DNA of 64,000 nt from Cellvibrio sp. KY-YJ-3 (lineage in GTDB: Bacteria > Pseudomonadota > Gammaproteobacteria > Pseudomonadales > Cellvibrionaceae), in the NCBI RefSeq assembly GCF_008806955.1, contig NZ_CP031727.1:4416001-4480000 (forward strand), in the 5' to 3' direction. Made by a program: the position numbers and the translations under genes. This document shows positions 35,850-44,886 of the stretch, one piece after another. Position 1 is the stretch's first letter; each line of letters opens with the position of its first letter. The notes below the pieces were generated by a model. It made no database searches, was not told the DNA's origin, and saw only the letters and a list, made by a program, of their open reading frames with translations.

Positions 35850-36521
35850 TTACCCCACTAATAACTGCACATCCGCTGGAATATCGCGCCCGGCACTGCG
35901 TCGTTCATCGATATAGTCATTTACCATCGCGACTAATTCTGGCGTAGTACGCAAATTAACGCCGTAAATATTGCCCAGCGGTTCGCCAATAAATAAAGCT
36001 TTGAGTAGCATTTGATTCCAGGCGAGAGCGTCGAAATACAAAAACGGATACGGCGAATCGCAGGCGACAGCAGAAAAGACCGAGCGCATATTGGTGCGAC
36101 ACCCTTCGGCGGCGCGCCAGACATGTTGTTGTGACTCAGGCAATAAACAGAGCGCGCGATAGTAAGCGCAGGACTCACCCTCATCGGCAAAGCGAAACCA
36201 TTGATTAAAACGCTGGGCAAAGGCGGGCTCCGCCAGATCCGCGCGCGCCAGCACAAAACTGACACGCACCGTATCCAGCAAGCTCCAGGCCTTGGGGCTC
36301 CATCCGGGAATTAACGCGGCGGCGCGTTCAAGGTCCGCACCAGAGGGGGCAAGCGGCTGGCGCGGCACATGCCGGCTCGCCAACGAAACCAGCTGGGTAA
36401 ATCGATCGTCCGTAACGCCAGTGGAAATTTGATCCTGAGTGCGCTGTATAAATTCCTGGGTGGTTGAATTCACACGCACTGCCAACACACTATTCAATAG
36501 CGCCAGACAGGGTTTACTCAT
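35850..36521 (-). CDS. eboA: EboA domain protein
   Basis: A 223-residue soluble helical protein. Central motifs SPKAWSLLDTVRVSFVLAR, EGESCAYYRALCLLPE, EGCRTNMRSVFSAVACDSPY and LAWNQMLLKALFIGEPLGNI match the EboA family, with its conserved R-T-N-x-x-x-V-F core and W-N-Q-M-V-L-K-A-L-F-x-G motif. It has no known enzymatic fold and defines the ebo cluster. It is the first gene of the minus-strand cluster A-B-D-E-F-C; the promoter must lie in the 304-bp gap before dacA. Confidence 0.92.
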   Translation of the reverse strand: MSKPCLALLNSVLAVRVNSTTQEFIQRTQDQISTGVTDDRFTQLVSLASRHVPRQPLAPSGADLERAAALIPGWSPKAWSLLDTVRVSFVLARADLAEPAFAQRFNQWFRFADEGESCAYYRALCLLPESQQHVWRAAEGCRTNMRSVFSAVACDSPYPFLYFDALAWNQMLLKALFIGEPLGNIYGVNLRTTPELVAMVNDYIDERRSAGRDIPADVQLLVG

Positions 36522-36825
36522 GGTTTGCAGCTTTTAGGAGAAGGTTATTGTTTTTATCTTGCTTCAACCTCAGGGTAGTTTTAGGCAGGAGAGCGGAGCA
36601 AGATGAATACGTATGCAAGGTATTAGCACCCACCAAATCCCTGATGACAAGCCAGCCAATATAAATATGACTTTATTAGACCATTACCAACGAAACGGGA
36701 AAAGCGAAGAATCGCTAAGAAAAGAAAAGAGAGGGGATTTACCTGAACCGCGCGGGGCAAAAAAGCACAAGGTAGTGGATAAGCGGCCCTATACTGCGAT
36801 ACAAGCAATATAGAGCCACAATGGC
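36522..36825. other. 304-bp gap between dacA and eboA
   Basis: This region holds the eboA promoter area and the end of the dacA transcript. An open plus-strand frame of 66 codons at 36613-36813 has no ribosome binding site or recognisable family and I do not call it a gene. The 15-mer ATGAATACGTATGCA at 36603-36617 recurs at 30229-30243, the other side of the ebo cluster. No clear terminator was seen. Confidence 0.45.
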
Positions 36826-38040
36826 TTAGCTAAACAAATTGCGGAAGAACAATTTCAAGTTATCCAATAAACGCGCGAAAAAGCCCGCTTCTTCTACAGC
36901 CTGAACCGCCACGATTGGGGTATTTACCAACAGCTGCCCATCCAATTCCACCGTAAGGTTACCCAGCTCCTGACCAACTGCAATCGGCGCTTTGATGATT
37001 TCGTTGATATGCATTTTTGCTTGCAGTGACTGCTCGCGTCCCTTGGGCAGAGTGAGCACTATATCCTTGGGTATCGCGAGGCTGACTTCGTCGGCCTGAC
37101 CCGCCCATACACGGGAAGTACCTACTTGCTGACCCGCTTGATACAGCGATGTAGTTTGGAAATAACGGAAACCATAGGCCAATAACTTTTCCGTTTCTGC
37201 CGCGCGCGCGCGCTCTGACTCAGTGCCCATTACCACAGCGATAAAACGGGTGTTATCACGCTTGGCTGAGGCCACCAAACAATAGCCCGCCTCGTCGGTG
37301 TGACCAGTTTTTAAACCATCCACCGCGTCGTCGCGGAATAACAGCGTGTTGCGGTTGGGCTGGCGAATATTGTTGTAGGTGAAATACTTTTCCGCATACA
37401 GAGGATAATGGGTTGGGTGATCATTAATAATCGCACGCGCCAGCACCGCTAAATCTTTTGCGGTAGTTAAGTGGCCTTCGGCGGGCCAGCCCGATGAATT
37501 TTCAAAATGGGTACTGACCATGCCCAGGCGGGCGGCGGTTTGATTCATTAAATCCACGAATGCATCTTCATTGCCGGAAATATATTCGGCCAAAGCAACC
37601 GTAGAGTCATTACCGGATTGAATAATTACCCCGCGCAGCAAATCGATTACTGGAACCTGGGTGCCCTCTTTTACATACATGCGCGAACCGCCCATCTGCC
37701 AGGCTTTAACACTGATATTTACCAGTGAGTCTTCGCTAATTCGCCCCTTCTCAATTTCATCCACCACCAAATAGCTGGACATCATTTTAGTAAGGCTCGC
37801 GGGAGGCAAGCGTTCCGCCGAATTAAACTCCGCAACAATCGCTCCAGTAGTGGCATCTACCAAAATGTAGCCCGTAGCCGCCAATTGCGGCGCAGAGGGA
37901 ATTGCTTGTGGCTGTTGCTGAACAACCTGACCGGGTGTAGGAGTTGGCAAAGTGGTAGCAGGGACAGGAGCCGAAGGCTGTTGCGCAAACGCGATACTCG
38001 CGCCGGCAAGAAAAATACTGGCAGCAATTTGTTTAATCAT
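36826..38040 (-). CDS. dacA: D-alanyl-D-alanine carboxypeptidase (PBP5/6 type)
   Basis: A 404-residue periplasmic, membrane-anchored PBP. Signal peptide MIKQIAASIFLAGASIAFAQ, a Pro/Gln-rich spacer (~20-50), then the S11 peptidase domain with SLTK in LPPASLTKMMSSY (catalytic Ser ~83), SGN in IQSGNDSTVALA, and KTG in GLKTGHTDEAGYC. The C-terminal beta domain is followed by an amphipathic anchor (FFARLLDNLKLFFRNLFS). It trims the terminal D-Ala from peptidoglycan stem peptides. It is last in the rod-shape block; in Pseudomonas the next gene would be ybeD, here absent. Confidence 0.95.
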   Translation of the reverse strand: MIKQIAASIFLAGASIAFAQQPSAPVPATTLPTPTPGQVVQQQPQAIPSAPQLAATGYILVDATTGAIVAEFNSAERLPPASLTKMMSSYLVVDEIEKGRISEDSLVNISVKAWQMGGSRMYVKEGTQVPVIDLLRGVIIQSGNDSTVALAEYISGNEDAFVDLMNQTAARLGMVSTHFENSSGWPAEGHLTTAKDLAVLARAIINDHPTHYPLYAEKYFTYNNIRQPNRNTLLFRDDAVDGLKTGHTDEAGYCLVASAKRDNTRFIAVVMGTESERARAAETEKLLAYGFRYFQTTSLYQAGQQVGTSRVWAGQADEVSLAIPKDIVLTLPKGREQSLQAKMHINEIIKAPIAVGQELGNLTVELDGQLLVNTPIVAVQAVEEAGFFARLLDNLKLFFRNLFS

Positions 38041-38137
38041 GATGAGATAACACTCTTTAAAACGAAAAATAAAAATGAATGACGAATTGTAACAGTAAAG
38101 CAGCGCAGTGAATCAAACCTGAATCACTTTGCCACCG

Positions 38138-39040
38138 TTACTGATAAACCACATGGGCTTCGTATATTTTTATGCGCGCCAATTGATCGCGCGCTTCCTG
38201 TAAGGATTTAGCATTGGCGAATGGGCCAACACGCACACGGTGAATTTCTTTGGGCGACTGAGCAGAATTAATAGTGAGTGGATAGGTTAATTTAGTGCCA
38301 ATACTTGCGGCAAATTGCTGCGCTGCATTTTTTTGCGAAAAAGCACCAACTTGCAAATAAGTACCTGGTGGCAACGCAGACTCGACCTGTGCAGCGGAAT
38401 TACCACCCGCACGCAAAGGCACCGGTGCTGCGTCATTCGGCAACGCGATTTCAACTTCAACACGTCCGGTTCCTGTTTTATGAATTCCGATACGCTGGGC
38501 AGCGGCATAACTTAAATCAACAATTCGCCCGTGATGAAAAGGCCCGCGATCATTAATACGCACCACGACACTTTTACCATTGTCGAGATTTTTCACCCGC
38601 ACATAGGATGGAATAGGTAAGGTTTTGTGCGCGCCGGTCATAGCGTACATGTCGTAGACTTCGCCGTTTGAGGTGCGATACCCGTTGAATTTTTTACCAT
38701 ACCAGGAGGCATAACCCCGCTCTTTGTATGAAGACTCATCTGCGATCAAGTGATAAGTTTTGCCCAACACGGTATAGGGATTTTTGTTGCCCGCACGGGT
38801 GCGCACTTCATAACGCGGCACCGCATCTGGCACGTGAGACAGATCGACATCTTCATCCGGGCCAAAATCTTTATCGTGGGCATAGCGCCCATCGTTGGGA
38901 TTATAGGGCGGTTTGGTTTTTCCAGTGGGCGCTTTTTGTGGTGCGGAACAAGCGGCAAGCAAAACACACAGGCCGAGCAGACAGAGAAAATAAATCTGGC
39001 ATCTGCCAAAAAATTGTTTTGCGCGCGCCACCCATTGCAT
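38138..39040 (-). CDS. rlpA: RlpA septal lytic transglycosylase / lipoprotein
   Basis: A 300-residue lipoprotein. The lipobox LLAAC puts the lipidated Cys near residue 31. A double-psi beta-barrel at ~100-195 (YASWYGKKFNGYRTSNGEVY, VVVRINDRGPFHHGRIVDLS) carries the family Asp-Arg-Gly-Pro-Phe motif. A C-terminal SPOR domain (about 225-300, YLQVGAFSQKNAAQQFA) binds denuded glycan at the septum. RlpA cleaves stem-peptide-free peptidoglycan. Its ATG overlaps the mltB stop by 1 nt (TAATG). Confidence 0.94.
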   Translation of the reverse strand: MQWVARAKQFFGRCQIYFLCLLGLCVLLAACSAPQKAPTGKTKPPYNPNDGRYAHDKDFGPDEDVDLSHVPDAVPRYEVRTRAGNKNPYTVLGKTYHLIADESSYKERGYASWYGKKFNGYRTSNGEVYDMYAMTGAHKTLPIPSYVRVKNLDNGKSVVVRINDRGPFHHGRIVDLSYAAAQRIGIHKTGTGRVEVEIALPNDAAPVPLRAGGNSAAQVESALPPGTYLQVGAFSQKNAAQQFAASIGTKLTYPLTINSAQSPKEIHRVRVGPFANAKSLQEARDQLARIKIYEAHVVYQ

Positions 39041-40071
39041 TAGTTTGCTCCCGCTACTTTTTGGTTGGATTTATTCATCGCATTTTTGATTTCTACACTC
39101 AAGTCATACACCGCCATGGCATACATCGGACTGCGGTTATAACGGGTAATCGTGTAAAAATTTTGCAGGCCAAACCAATATTCCAGACCTTTTACGCCTT
39201 CAAATTCAATGGCGATAGCCGGGATCTTGCCGCTCGCCTTAGTGACAGGGACCACACCGGTTTTTTTCCATTCATTTAATGTCAGTGTGGGTGGCACCAC
39301 TTTATTAAATGCGTCGTTGGCGATCACTTTACTGCGCGCCTGCGACAGTTTTGCCGGTACCACTACTGCCTTATCTGTCTGCCAGCCATGTTGTTTAAAA
39401 TAATTGGCCACACTGCCAATCGCATCGGTGGGGTTGTTCCAAATATCGGTAAAACCATCACCGCTAAAATCAACCGCATAATTGCGGTAGCTGGAGGGCA
39501 TAAATTGCCCGTAGCCCATAGCGCCCGCGTAAGAGCCTTTGAATTCGAGCGGATTATGCTGTTGTTCACGCGTGAGAATTAAATAATTCACCAACTCCGA
39601 GCGGAAAAATGGTGCGCGCGGTGGGTAATCAAACGCCAGTGTGCTCAGGGCATCAATCACTTTCCAGCTGCCCATATTGCGGCCGTAGTTAGTCTCCACG
39701 CCAATAATCGCCACGATAATTTCGGCGGGCACACCGTATTCTTTTTCAGCCAACGCCAGTGCCGCGCGATGTTCATTCCAAAAGGCAACGCCATTAGCCA
39801 CGCGCATGGGCACAATGAAAATAGGGCGATACTCTTTCCAGGTTTTGGACTTTTCTGCCGGGCGTGCAATTGCATCCAGGATCGGCTGGCGTTTTTCCGC
39901 CTTGTTTAACAACTGCGTCACTTCGGCCGCCGTAAAACCATGCTGCTGTACCATTTCGTCGATAAATGCTGGCGCCAAAGGGTGCTGGCTGTAATCTGCC
40001 CAGGCCGGAAGCGCCGCACCCAGCAACAGCGGCAGTGATTTTTTTGCTAAACAACGTATTGAAGAAAACAT
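39040..40071 (-). CDS. mltB: Membrane-bound lytic murein transglycosylase B-type
   Basis: A 343-residue GH103 enzyme. A signal peptide (MFSSIRCLAKKSLPLLLGAALPAWA) is present, with no lipobox Cys at the cleavage site, so it is probably soluble periplasmic (like Slt/SltB1 forms). The catalytic Glu is in IIGVETNYGRNMGSWKVIDA, followed by SYAGAMGYGQFMPSSYRNYA and FSGDGFTDIWNNPTDAIGS. It cleaves the glycan MurNAc-GlcNAc bond to form 1,6-anhydro ends. Its place between rodA and rlpA matches the Pseudomonas sltB1 position. Confidence 0.93.
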   Translation of the reverse strand: MFSSIRCLAKKSLPLLLGAALPAWADYSQHPLAPAFIDEMVQQHGFTAAEVTQLLNKAEKRQPILDAIARPAEKSKTWKEYRPIFIVPMRVANGVAFWNEHRAALALAEKEYGVPAEIIVAIIGVETNYGRNMGSWKVIDALSTLAFDYPPRAPFFRSELVNYLILTREQQHNPLEFKGSYAGAMGYGQFMPSSYRNYAVDFSGDGFTDIWNNPTDAIGSVANYFKQHGWQTDKAVVVPAKLSQARSKVIANDAFNKVVPPTLTLNEWKKTGVVPVTKASGKIPAIAIEFEGVKGLEYWFGLQNFYTITRYNRSPMYAMAVYDLSVEIKNAMNKSNQKVAGAN

Positions 40072-40107
40072 AAGACCTCGATTCCTGTTGTGCCCCGCCC
40101 CCGGTCG

Positions 40108-41265
40108 TTAACCTTGCGGAGTCATTACCCGTTTTTTCTCTGTTGATATGGCCATCAAAATGCCGAAGCCGGCAAAGAGCGCAACAATCGCGGTTCCACC
40201 CTGGCTAATCAGGGGCAAGGGCACCCCCACCACCGGCAGCATGCCCGATACCATACCCATATTGACGAACACATAGACAAAAAACGTGGAGCTAATACTC
40301 GCCGCCAAGAGGCGACCAAAGGTGTTTTGCGAATTGAGTGCGATCATCAAGCCGCGAATAATGAGCATGGCGTAGATGGTTAACAGCAGCAGCACACCAA
40401 GCAGACCAAACTCTTCCGACATCACCGCGATAATAAAATCTGTATGCCCCTCCGGCAGAAAATCCAGCCGCGATTGGGTGCCTTCCATCCAACCTTTGCC
40501 CGAGAGGCCGCCAGAGCCAATCGCTGTTTTGGACTGGATAATATTCCACCCCGTCCCCAGCGGGTCTTGCGTGGGGTCAAGCATGGTTAACACCCGCTGG
40601 CGCTGATAGTCATGCATCATAAAATGCCAAATAGGCCAAAGGCTGGCGAGAAAGACCACGACCGCCGCCGCGATGTAACGCCACAATAATCCACTAAAAA
40701 ACAGCACCATAATGCCCGAAGTCGCGACCAGGATTGAGGTGCCCAAGTCAGGCTGTTCAATGATCAAGGCCGTAGGCACACCAATAAGCCCCAGCACCGC
40801 CAACACATGCTTGAAACGCGGCGGCAAAAAACGCCCACTCAAATAAGCAGCAATCGCAATCGGCAGTGCAAGCTTCATAATTTCAGAAGGCTGAAAGCGA
40901 AAGCCGCCAATTTGCAACCAGCGCTGCGCGCCCATAGCAACATTGCCAAAGATGGTGACTGCAACCAGCAGAATAACGCCGCCCACATAGGCAAAGGGGG
41001 CCATGCGCCGCATGAAATCCACCGGTATTTGCGCCACCACAAACATAGTGATGTAAGCGATCACAAAAAAAGTGGCCTGCTTTTCCACGCTCGGCAAGTT
41101 GTGACCGCTGGCGCTGTAGAGCACGGTCAAGCCTATCACCGTCAATATCAGCAGCAGTCCCAGCAAAAAGAAGTCGATGTGCAAGCGCTCCGCCAGCCGC
41201 GCCCGGCGACTGAATGCACTGGCAGCCTCGGGCATACGCCGTAAAAAATCCTGTCTACTCATCAA
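40108..41265 (-). CDS. rodA: RodA peptidoglycan glycosyltransferase
   Basis: A 385-residue SEDS membrane protein with about ten helices. Family elements: ADRLH-type start (ARLAERLHIDFFLLGLLLIL), TVLYSASG, the periplasmic loop (WNIIQSKTAIGSGGLSGKGW) and DFIIAVMSEEFGLLGVLLLL, then GVPLPLISQGGTAIVALFAG. It polymerises lipid II in the elongasome with PBP2. It directly abuts mrdA (no spacer), reflecting their functional complex. Confidence 0.96.
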   Translation of the reverse strand: MMSRQDFLRRMPEAASAFSRRARLAERLHIDFFLLGLLLILTVIGLTVLYSASGHNLPSVEKQATFFVIAYITMFVVAQIPVDFMRRMAPFAYVGGVILLVAVTIFGNVAMGAQRWLQIGGFRFQPSEIMKLALPIAIAAYLSGRFLPPRFKHVLAVLGLIGVPTALIIEQPDLGTSILVATSGIMVLFFSGLLWRYIAAAVVVFLASLWPIWHFMMHDYQRQRVLTMLDPTQDPLGTGWNIIQSKTAIGSGGLSGKGWMEGTQSRLDFLPEGHTDFIIAVMSEEFGLLGVLLLLTIYAMLIIRGLMIALNSQNTFGRLLAASISSTFFVYVFVNMGMVSGMLPVVGVPLPLISQGGTAIVALFAGFGILMAISTEKKRVMTPQG

Positions 41266-43272
41266 TCAGTTTCCTGCAGCACTGAGGGCTGATGATGATG
41301 CAGCGGCACTGCTGCTAGCCGCCGCTTCACGCGCAGCTTTGCGCTCAGCGATATAGTTGTTGGCGCGCTTGACGATGGCAGCATGGTGATAGCCCAGCGG
41401 CGGCACAAATTCATCCTGTTTCAGGTAGTAACCCAACAGGTGGGCATCCATCATGGCGCGCGCCACCGGTGCCGCCTGACTGGATCCGCCCTCGGCGTTT
41501 TCCAACATCACCGCTACCGCGATTTGCGGGTTTTCCACCGGCGCAAACGCAATAAACAAGGCATGGTCACGATGGCGCTCCTTGAGCAAACCGGAGTTGT
41601 ACTTGGCATTTTGCGCTATACCTACTGCCTGTGCTGTCCCCGACTTGCCAGCCATTCGGTATTCAGACCGCTCGGCCGCCCTGCGCGCCGTACCACGGGC
41701 GCCGTGCATTACCTCGGCCATGCCGTCAAAGATGGCATCCCAGTATTCAGGCTTGGTTTCCAACTGGCTTTCAATGATCGGCGCTTGTGGTTGATCGCCA
41801 ATCTGCCTCACCAATTGCGGGCGAAAGCGAGTGCCACGGTTGGCAATGGTGGACGCCATAACCGCTAATTGCATGGGGGTCGTCAACACAAACCCCTGCC
41901 CCACGGACATATTCACTGTATCACCCGGATACCAGGCCTGACCTTTGGTGGCACGCTTCCACTCGCGGGATGGCCACACACCTCTGCGCTCGTTGGGAAT
42001 ATCGATCCCAGTCAGCATGCCCAAACCAAAATGGGCGCCAAACTCACTCATATGATCAATACCCATACGCACCCCCAAATCCCAAAAATAGGTGTTACAG
42101 GATTCAGCAAGCCCGGTTTTCAGGTTGACCATACCGTGACCGCCGCCAGTTTTAGCCAGAATCCAGTCGCGATAAATACGCGAGCTGCCTGGCAGGGTAT
42201 AAAAACCCCGATCGGCGATGGTGCGGTTAACATCGGTAAAACCATGATACAAGCCCGCCATGCCCACCACCGGTTTGACCGTTGAACCGGGCGGATATTG
42301 GGCCTGCAGGAAGCGATTAAACAAAGGGGTATCTATGTCATTGTTGAGCGCGCGATACTCAGGAACACTGATGCCCGTCACGAATAAATTGGGGTCAAAC
42401 CCGGGATAACTGACAGCCGCCAAGACCCCTCCGGTTTTTACATCAATCGCGACAACGGCACCGCGCCGACCGCGCATAACTGCCGTCGCAGTTTCCTGCA
42501 GACGGGAATCAAGATGCAGGTGCAAATCGCCCCCCTGCTTGGGGTCGATACGATCCAGAACCCGCATTACCCGACCGCGAGCATTAGTTTCTACGTTCTG
42601 GCTCCCCACCTGCCCCAACAAGGTATCTTCATAACTGAGTTCTATACCGCTTTTGCCAACCGAGTGAGTGCCTGAATAACGCTGGATTTGCTCGGGAGTA
42701 AATGCGGCCACCTCTTTTTCGTTGATGCGCCCGGTGTAACCAATAACATGGGCAAACAGGTCGCGGTATGGGTAGTTACGCACCAGCTCTGCATTCACCT
42801 CTACCCCGTCAAGCAGATGCTGATTAACCGCCAAACGGGCAATTTCTTCTTCGGTGAGGCGATAGCGCAGGGGCACCGGGTCAAGTGAATGGCGCCGCTG
42901 TTTTTTGGCCTTGTAAAACTTTTCCAGATCCAGAGGGGTGACCTCGATCAGGCTTTTTAGTAAATCGATGGTCGCATCCAGCTCATCTTGACTGGAGCTG
43001 ATGACATAGAGAGTAAAACTGGGCTTGTTGTCGGCGAGCAACTCGCCGTTGCGGTCAAAAATCAACCCGCGGGTAGGCGCAACCGGCTGTACATGCACGC
43101 GGTTGCGCTCGGATTGAGTGGCATACTCCTCGTAGTTCACAATTTGCAAATCGTAATAGCGATACACCACGGTAGAGACCAAGGTCAGCATAAAGGCGGC
43201 CATCACCAGAATGCGATTGCGGAATAATCGAGCCTCGCGCTGGTGATCTTTAAACTGTTGGTCTTCTTGCAT
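41266..43272 (-). CDS. mrdA: Penicillin-binding protein 2
   Basis: A 668-residue class B PBP. A single N-terminal membrane anchor (about 22-40, ILVMAAFMLTLVSTVVY), a dimerisation/pedestal domain, and a transpeptidase domain with STVK (PPGSTVKPVVG, active-site Ser ~336), SCN (AESCNTYFWDLG) and KSGT (MAGKSGTAQAVG) motifs are seen. It ends in an Ala/Ser-rich tail (AAREAAASSSAAASSS) that is unusual beside E. coli PBP2. It crosslinks lateral-wall peptidoglycan together with RodA. Confidence 0.96.
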   Translation of the reverse strand: MQEDQQFKDHQREARLFRNRILVMAAFMLTLVSTVVYRYYDLQIVNYEEYATQSERNRVHVQPVAPTRGLIFDRNGELLADNKPSFTLYVISSSQDELDATIDLLKSLIEVTPLDLEKFYKAKKQRRHSLDPVPLRYRLTEEEIARLAVNQHLLDGVEVNAELVRNYPYRDLFAHVIGYTGRINEKEVAAFTPEQIQRYSGTHSVGKSGIELSYEDTLLGQVGSQNVETNARGRVMRVLDRIDPKQGGDLHLHLDSRLQETATAVMRGRRGAVVAIDVKTGGVLAAVSYPGFDPNLFVTGISVPEYRALNNDIDTPLFNRFLQAQYPPGSTVKPVVGMAGLYHGFTDVNRTIADRGFYTLPGSSRIYRDWILAKTGGGHGMVNLKTGLAESCNTYFWDLGVRMGIDHMSEFGAHFGLGMLTGIDIPNERRGVWPSREWKRATKGQAWYPGDTVNMSVGQGFVLTTPMQLAVMASTIANRGTRFRPQLVRQIGDQPQAPIIESQLETKPEYWDAIFDGMAEVMHGARGTARRAAERSEYRMAGKSGTAQAVGIAQNAKYNSGLLKERHRDHALFIAFAPVENPQIAVAVMLENAEGGSSQAAPVARAMMDAHLLGYYLKQDEFVPPLGYHHAAIVKRANNYIAERKAAREAAASSSAAASSSALSAAGN

Positions 43273-43349
43273 TCTTGGGCCAGAGGTTGATCAAAATCAG
43301 TAATTGAAGTTATGGCCATCGCAGCCCTTAGGGGTGCAAACAGCCGATG

Positions 43350-43826
43350 TTATTTGTGATAAGGATGGTTTTGCAAAATACTGCAGGCGCGATACAACTG
43401 TTCAATGACCAGAATGCGAACCAATGGATGGGGTAAGGTCAGCGGTGACAGAGACCATTTAACCGATGCCATGGCCAAACATTCGGGCGCTAAACCATCG
43501 GGGCCGCCAATCAATAAGCAATAATTAAAACCGCTCATCTTCCAGCTGGCGAGATTCTCTGCCAATTGTTCAGTGCTCCAGGGTTTGCCCTTTACATCCA
43601 ACGCAATTACCTGCTCGCCCTTGCCACCTTTTTCAATCGCCGCAAGCATGGCCTCGCCTTCTTTGGCCATGGCAGTGGCGATATCGGTATTTTTGCCGCG
43701 CTGGGCGAGCGGCAACTCCAGCATTTCAACCGTGACATCGCGCGGCATACGCTTGGCGTATTCCGCGTAACCCTGCTCGACCCAGTCGGGCATTTTGGTG
43801 CCCACGGCTATAATACGAATACGCAT
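43350..43826 (-). CDS. rlmH: 23S rRNA (pseudouridine1915-N3)-methyltransferase
   Basis: A 158-residue SPOUT methyltransferase (family length 155). Landmarks: [20 protein letters not shown] at the start, [16 protein letters not shown], the SAM-binding knot LLIGGPDGL, the [17 protein letters not shown] stretch and the C-terminal QNHPYHK. It modifies helix 69 of 70S ribosomes. It lies between rsfS and mrdA, as in Pseudomonas. Confidence 0.96.
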   Translation of the reverse strand: MRIRIIAVGTKMPDWVEQGYAEYAKRMPRDVTVEMLELPLAQRGKNTDIATAMAKEGEAMLAAIEKGGKGEQVIALDVKGKPWSTEQLAENLASWKMSGFNYCLLIGGPDGLAPECLAMASVKWSLSPLTLPHPLVRILVIEQLYRACSILQNHPYHK

Positions 43827-43853
43827 TCGCTGTTAACCCGTCACTCATTAACG

Positions 43854-44186
43854 TTAAAGGCGATTAGCGGGTTTCATTGACCAGAGTTTTTCCAGCTCGT
43901 AATAATCGCGCGCTTCCTGCTGCATCACGTGCACAATGGTATCGCCGTAATCGACCAGCACCCAATCACCGGCGTCCAGCCCCTCAACACCCAGAGCGCG
44001 AAAACCGGCCTTTTTAGTCTCTTCCACCAAGTTTTCCGCCAGCGAGCGGGTGTGACGGCTGGAGGTACCGCTGGCAATAATCAGGGTGTCGGTCACATCG
44101 GTGAGTTCATGCACATCGAGCGTCACTATCTCTTTGCCTTTGAGGTTCTCAAGGGCGTTAATGATCGCTTGGTTTAAATCAGACAT
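43854..44186 (-). CDS. rsfS: Ribosome silencing factor
   Basis: A 110-residue RsfS/YbeB/Iojap protein that binds ribosomal protein L14 and blocks subunit joining under starvation. Family features: ENLKGKEIVTLDVHELTDVT, DTLIIASGTSSRHTRSLAE, and the conserved GLDAGDWVLVDYGDTIVHVM. It follows nadD by about 55 bp and precedes rlmH by about 25 bp. Confidence 0.95.
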   Translation of the reverse strand: MSDLNQAIINALENLKGKEIVTLDVHELTDVTDTLIIASGTSSRHTRSLAENLVEETKKAGFRALGVEGLDAGDWVLVDYGDTIVHVMQQEARDYYELEKLWSMKPANRL

Positions 44187-44243
44187 TCAATTACCTATAA
44201 GTTTTAAAAAATCAGACTGTGTTAGAAAATAAAAAATAACAAT

Positions 44244-44882
44244 TTAACGGTACAACTGCTGAGCATGGATGTATTCAAGGACAGCATCCGGCAGTAAAAA
44301 TTGCGGTGACTGCCCGGTCTTTAGCTGTGCGCGAATATCCGTGGCCGATACCGGTAACAGGCGCGGCGCAACAATGACGACTGCCCCCATCGCAGCCGTT
44401 TTAATCGCGGCGACATCGGCACTATGACGACGCACAAGCTCCGCCACTGGTCCTACAGCTGGCAATTCATAGCCAGGGCGCTCTACCACCACAATATGCG
44501 CAAGGCGAATTAACTGCTGCCACTCGTACCAGGTATCCAGGGTGCAAAAGCTATCCATACCCATGCACAAGCTGAGACTTGTTTGCCCCCCCTGCTCCGC
44601 ACGTATTTCCCTGAGCGTATCCAGGGTATAAGAAGGTTTATCGCGCTGTAGTTCGCGCTTATCTATCTGCAACTCGGGGCAGTTATGCAAGGCCAGCTGC
44701 AACATGTCCACTCGCTGCCCGGCACTGGCGCCCGGCGCAGCGCGATGGGGCGGCAAATAACAGGGCAGCAAATGCATTTCATCCAGCGCCAACTGTTGTT
44801 TTAATTCCAGTGCCAAGCGCAAATGACCGATATGAATAGGATCAAAGGTGCCACCAAAAATACCGATACATTTGCGCATCAT
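44244..44882 (-). CDS. nadD: Nicotinate-nucleotide adenylyltransferase
   Basis: A 212-residue nucleotidyltransferase that makes deamido-NAD from nicotinate mononucleotide and ATP. The signature GGTFDPIHIGHLRLA near residue 10 has the HxGH motif (HIGH). MDSFCTLDTWYEWQQL and the late LPVSATDIRAQL (ISxTxIR-type) motif are also seen. The start is 4 nt after proA, so coupling is likely. Confidence 0.94.
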   Translation of the reverse strand: MMRKCIGIFGGTFDPIHIGHLRLALELKQQLALDEMHLLPCYLPPHRAAPGASAGQRVDMLQLALHNCPELQIDKRELQRDKPSYTLDTLREIRAEQGGQTSLSLCMGMDSFCTLDTWYEWQQLIRLAHIVVVERPGYELPAVGPVAELVRRHSADVAAIKTAAMGAVVIVAPRLLPVSATDIRAQLKTGQSPQFLLPDAVLEYIHAQQLYR

Positions 44883-44886
44883 CTAA

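Noticed and set aside
36613-36813. 66-codon plus-strand frame between dacA and eboA
   Set aside because: No ribosome binding site, no recognised family, and it lies in the expected promoter region of the opposite strand; kept only as a note in the gap description.
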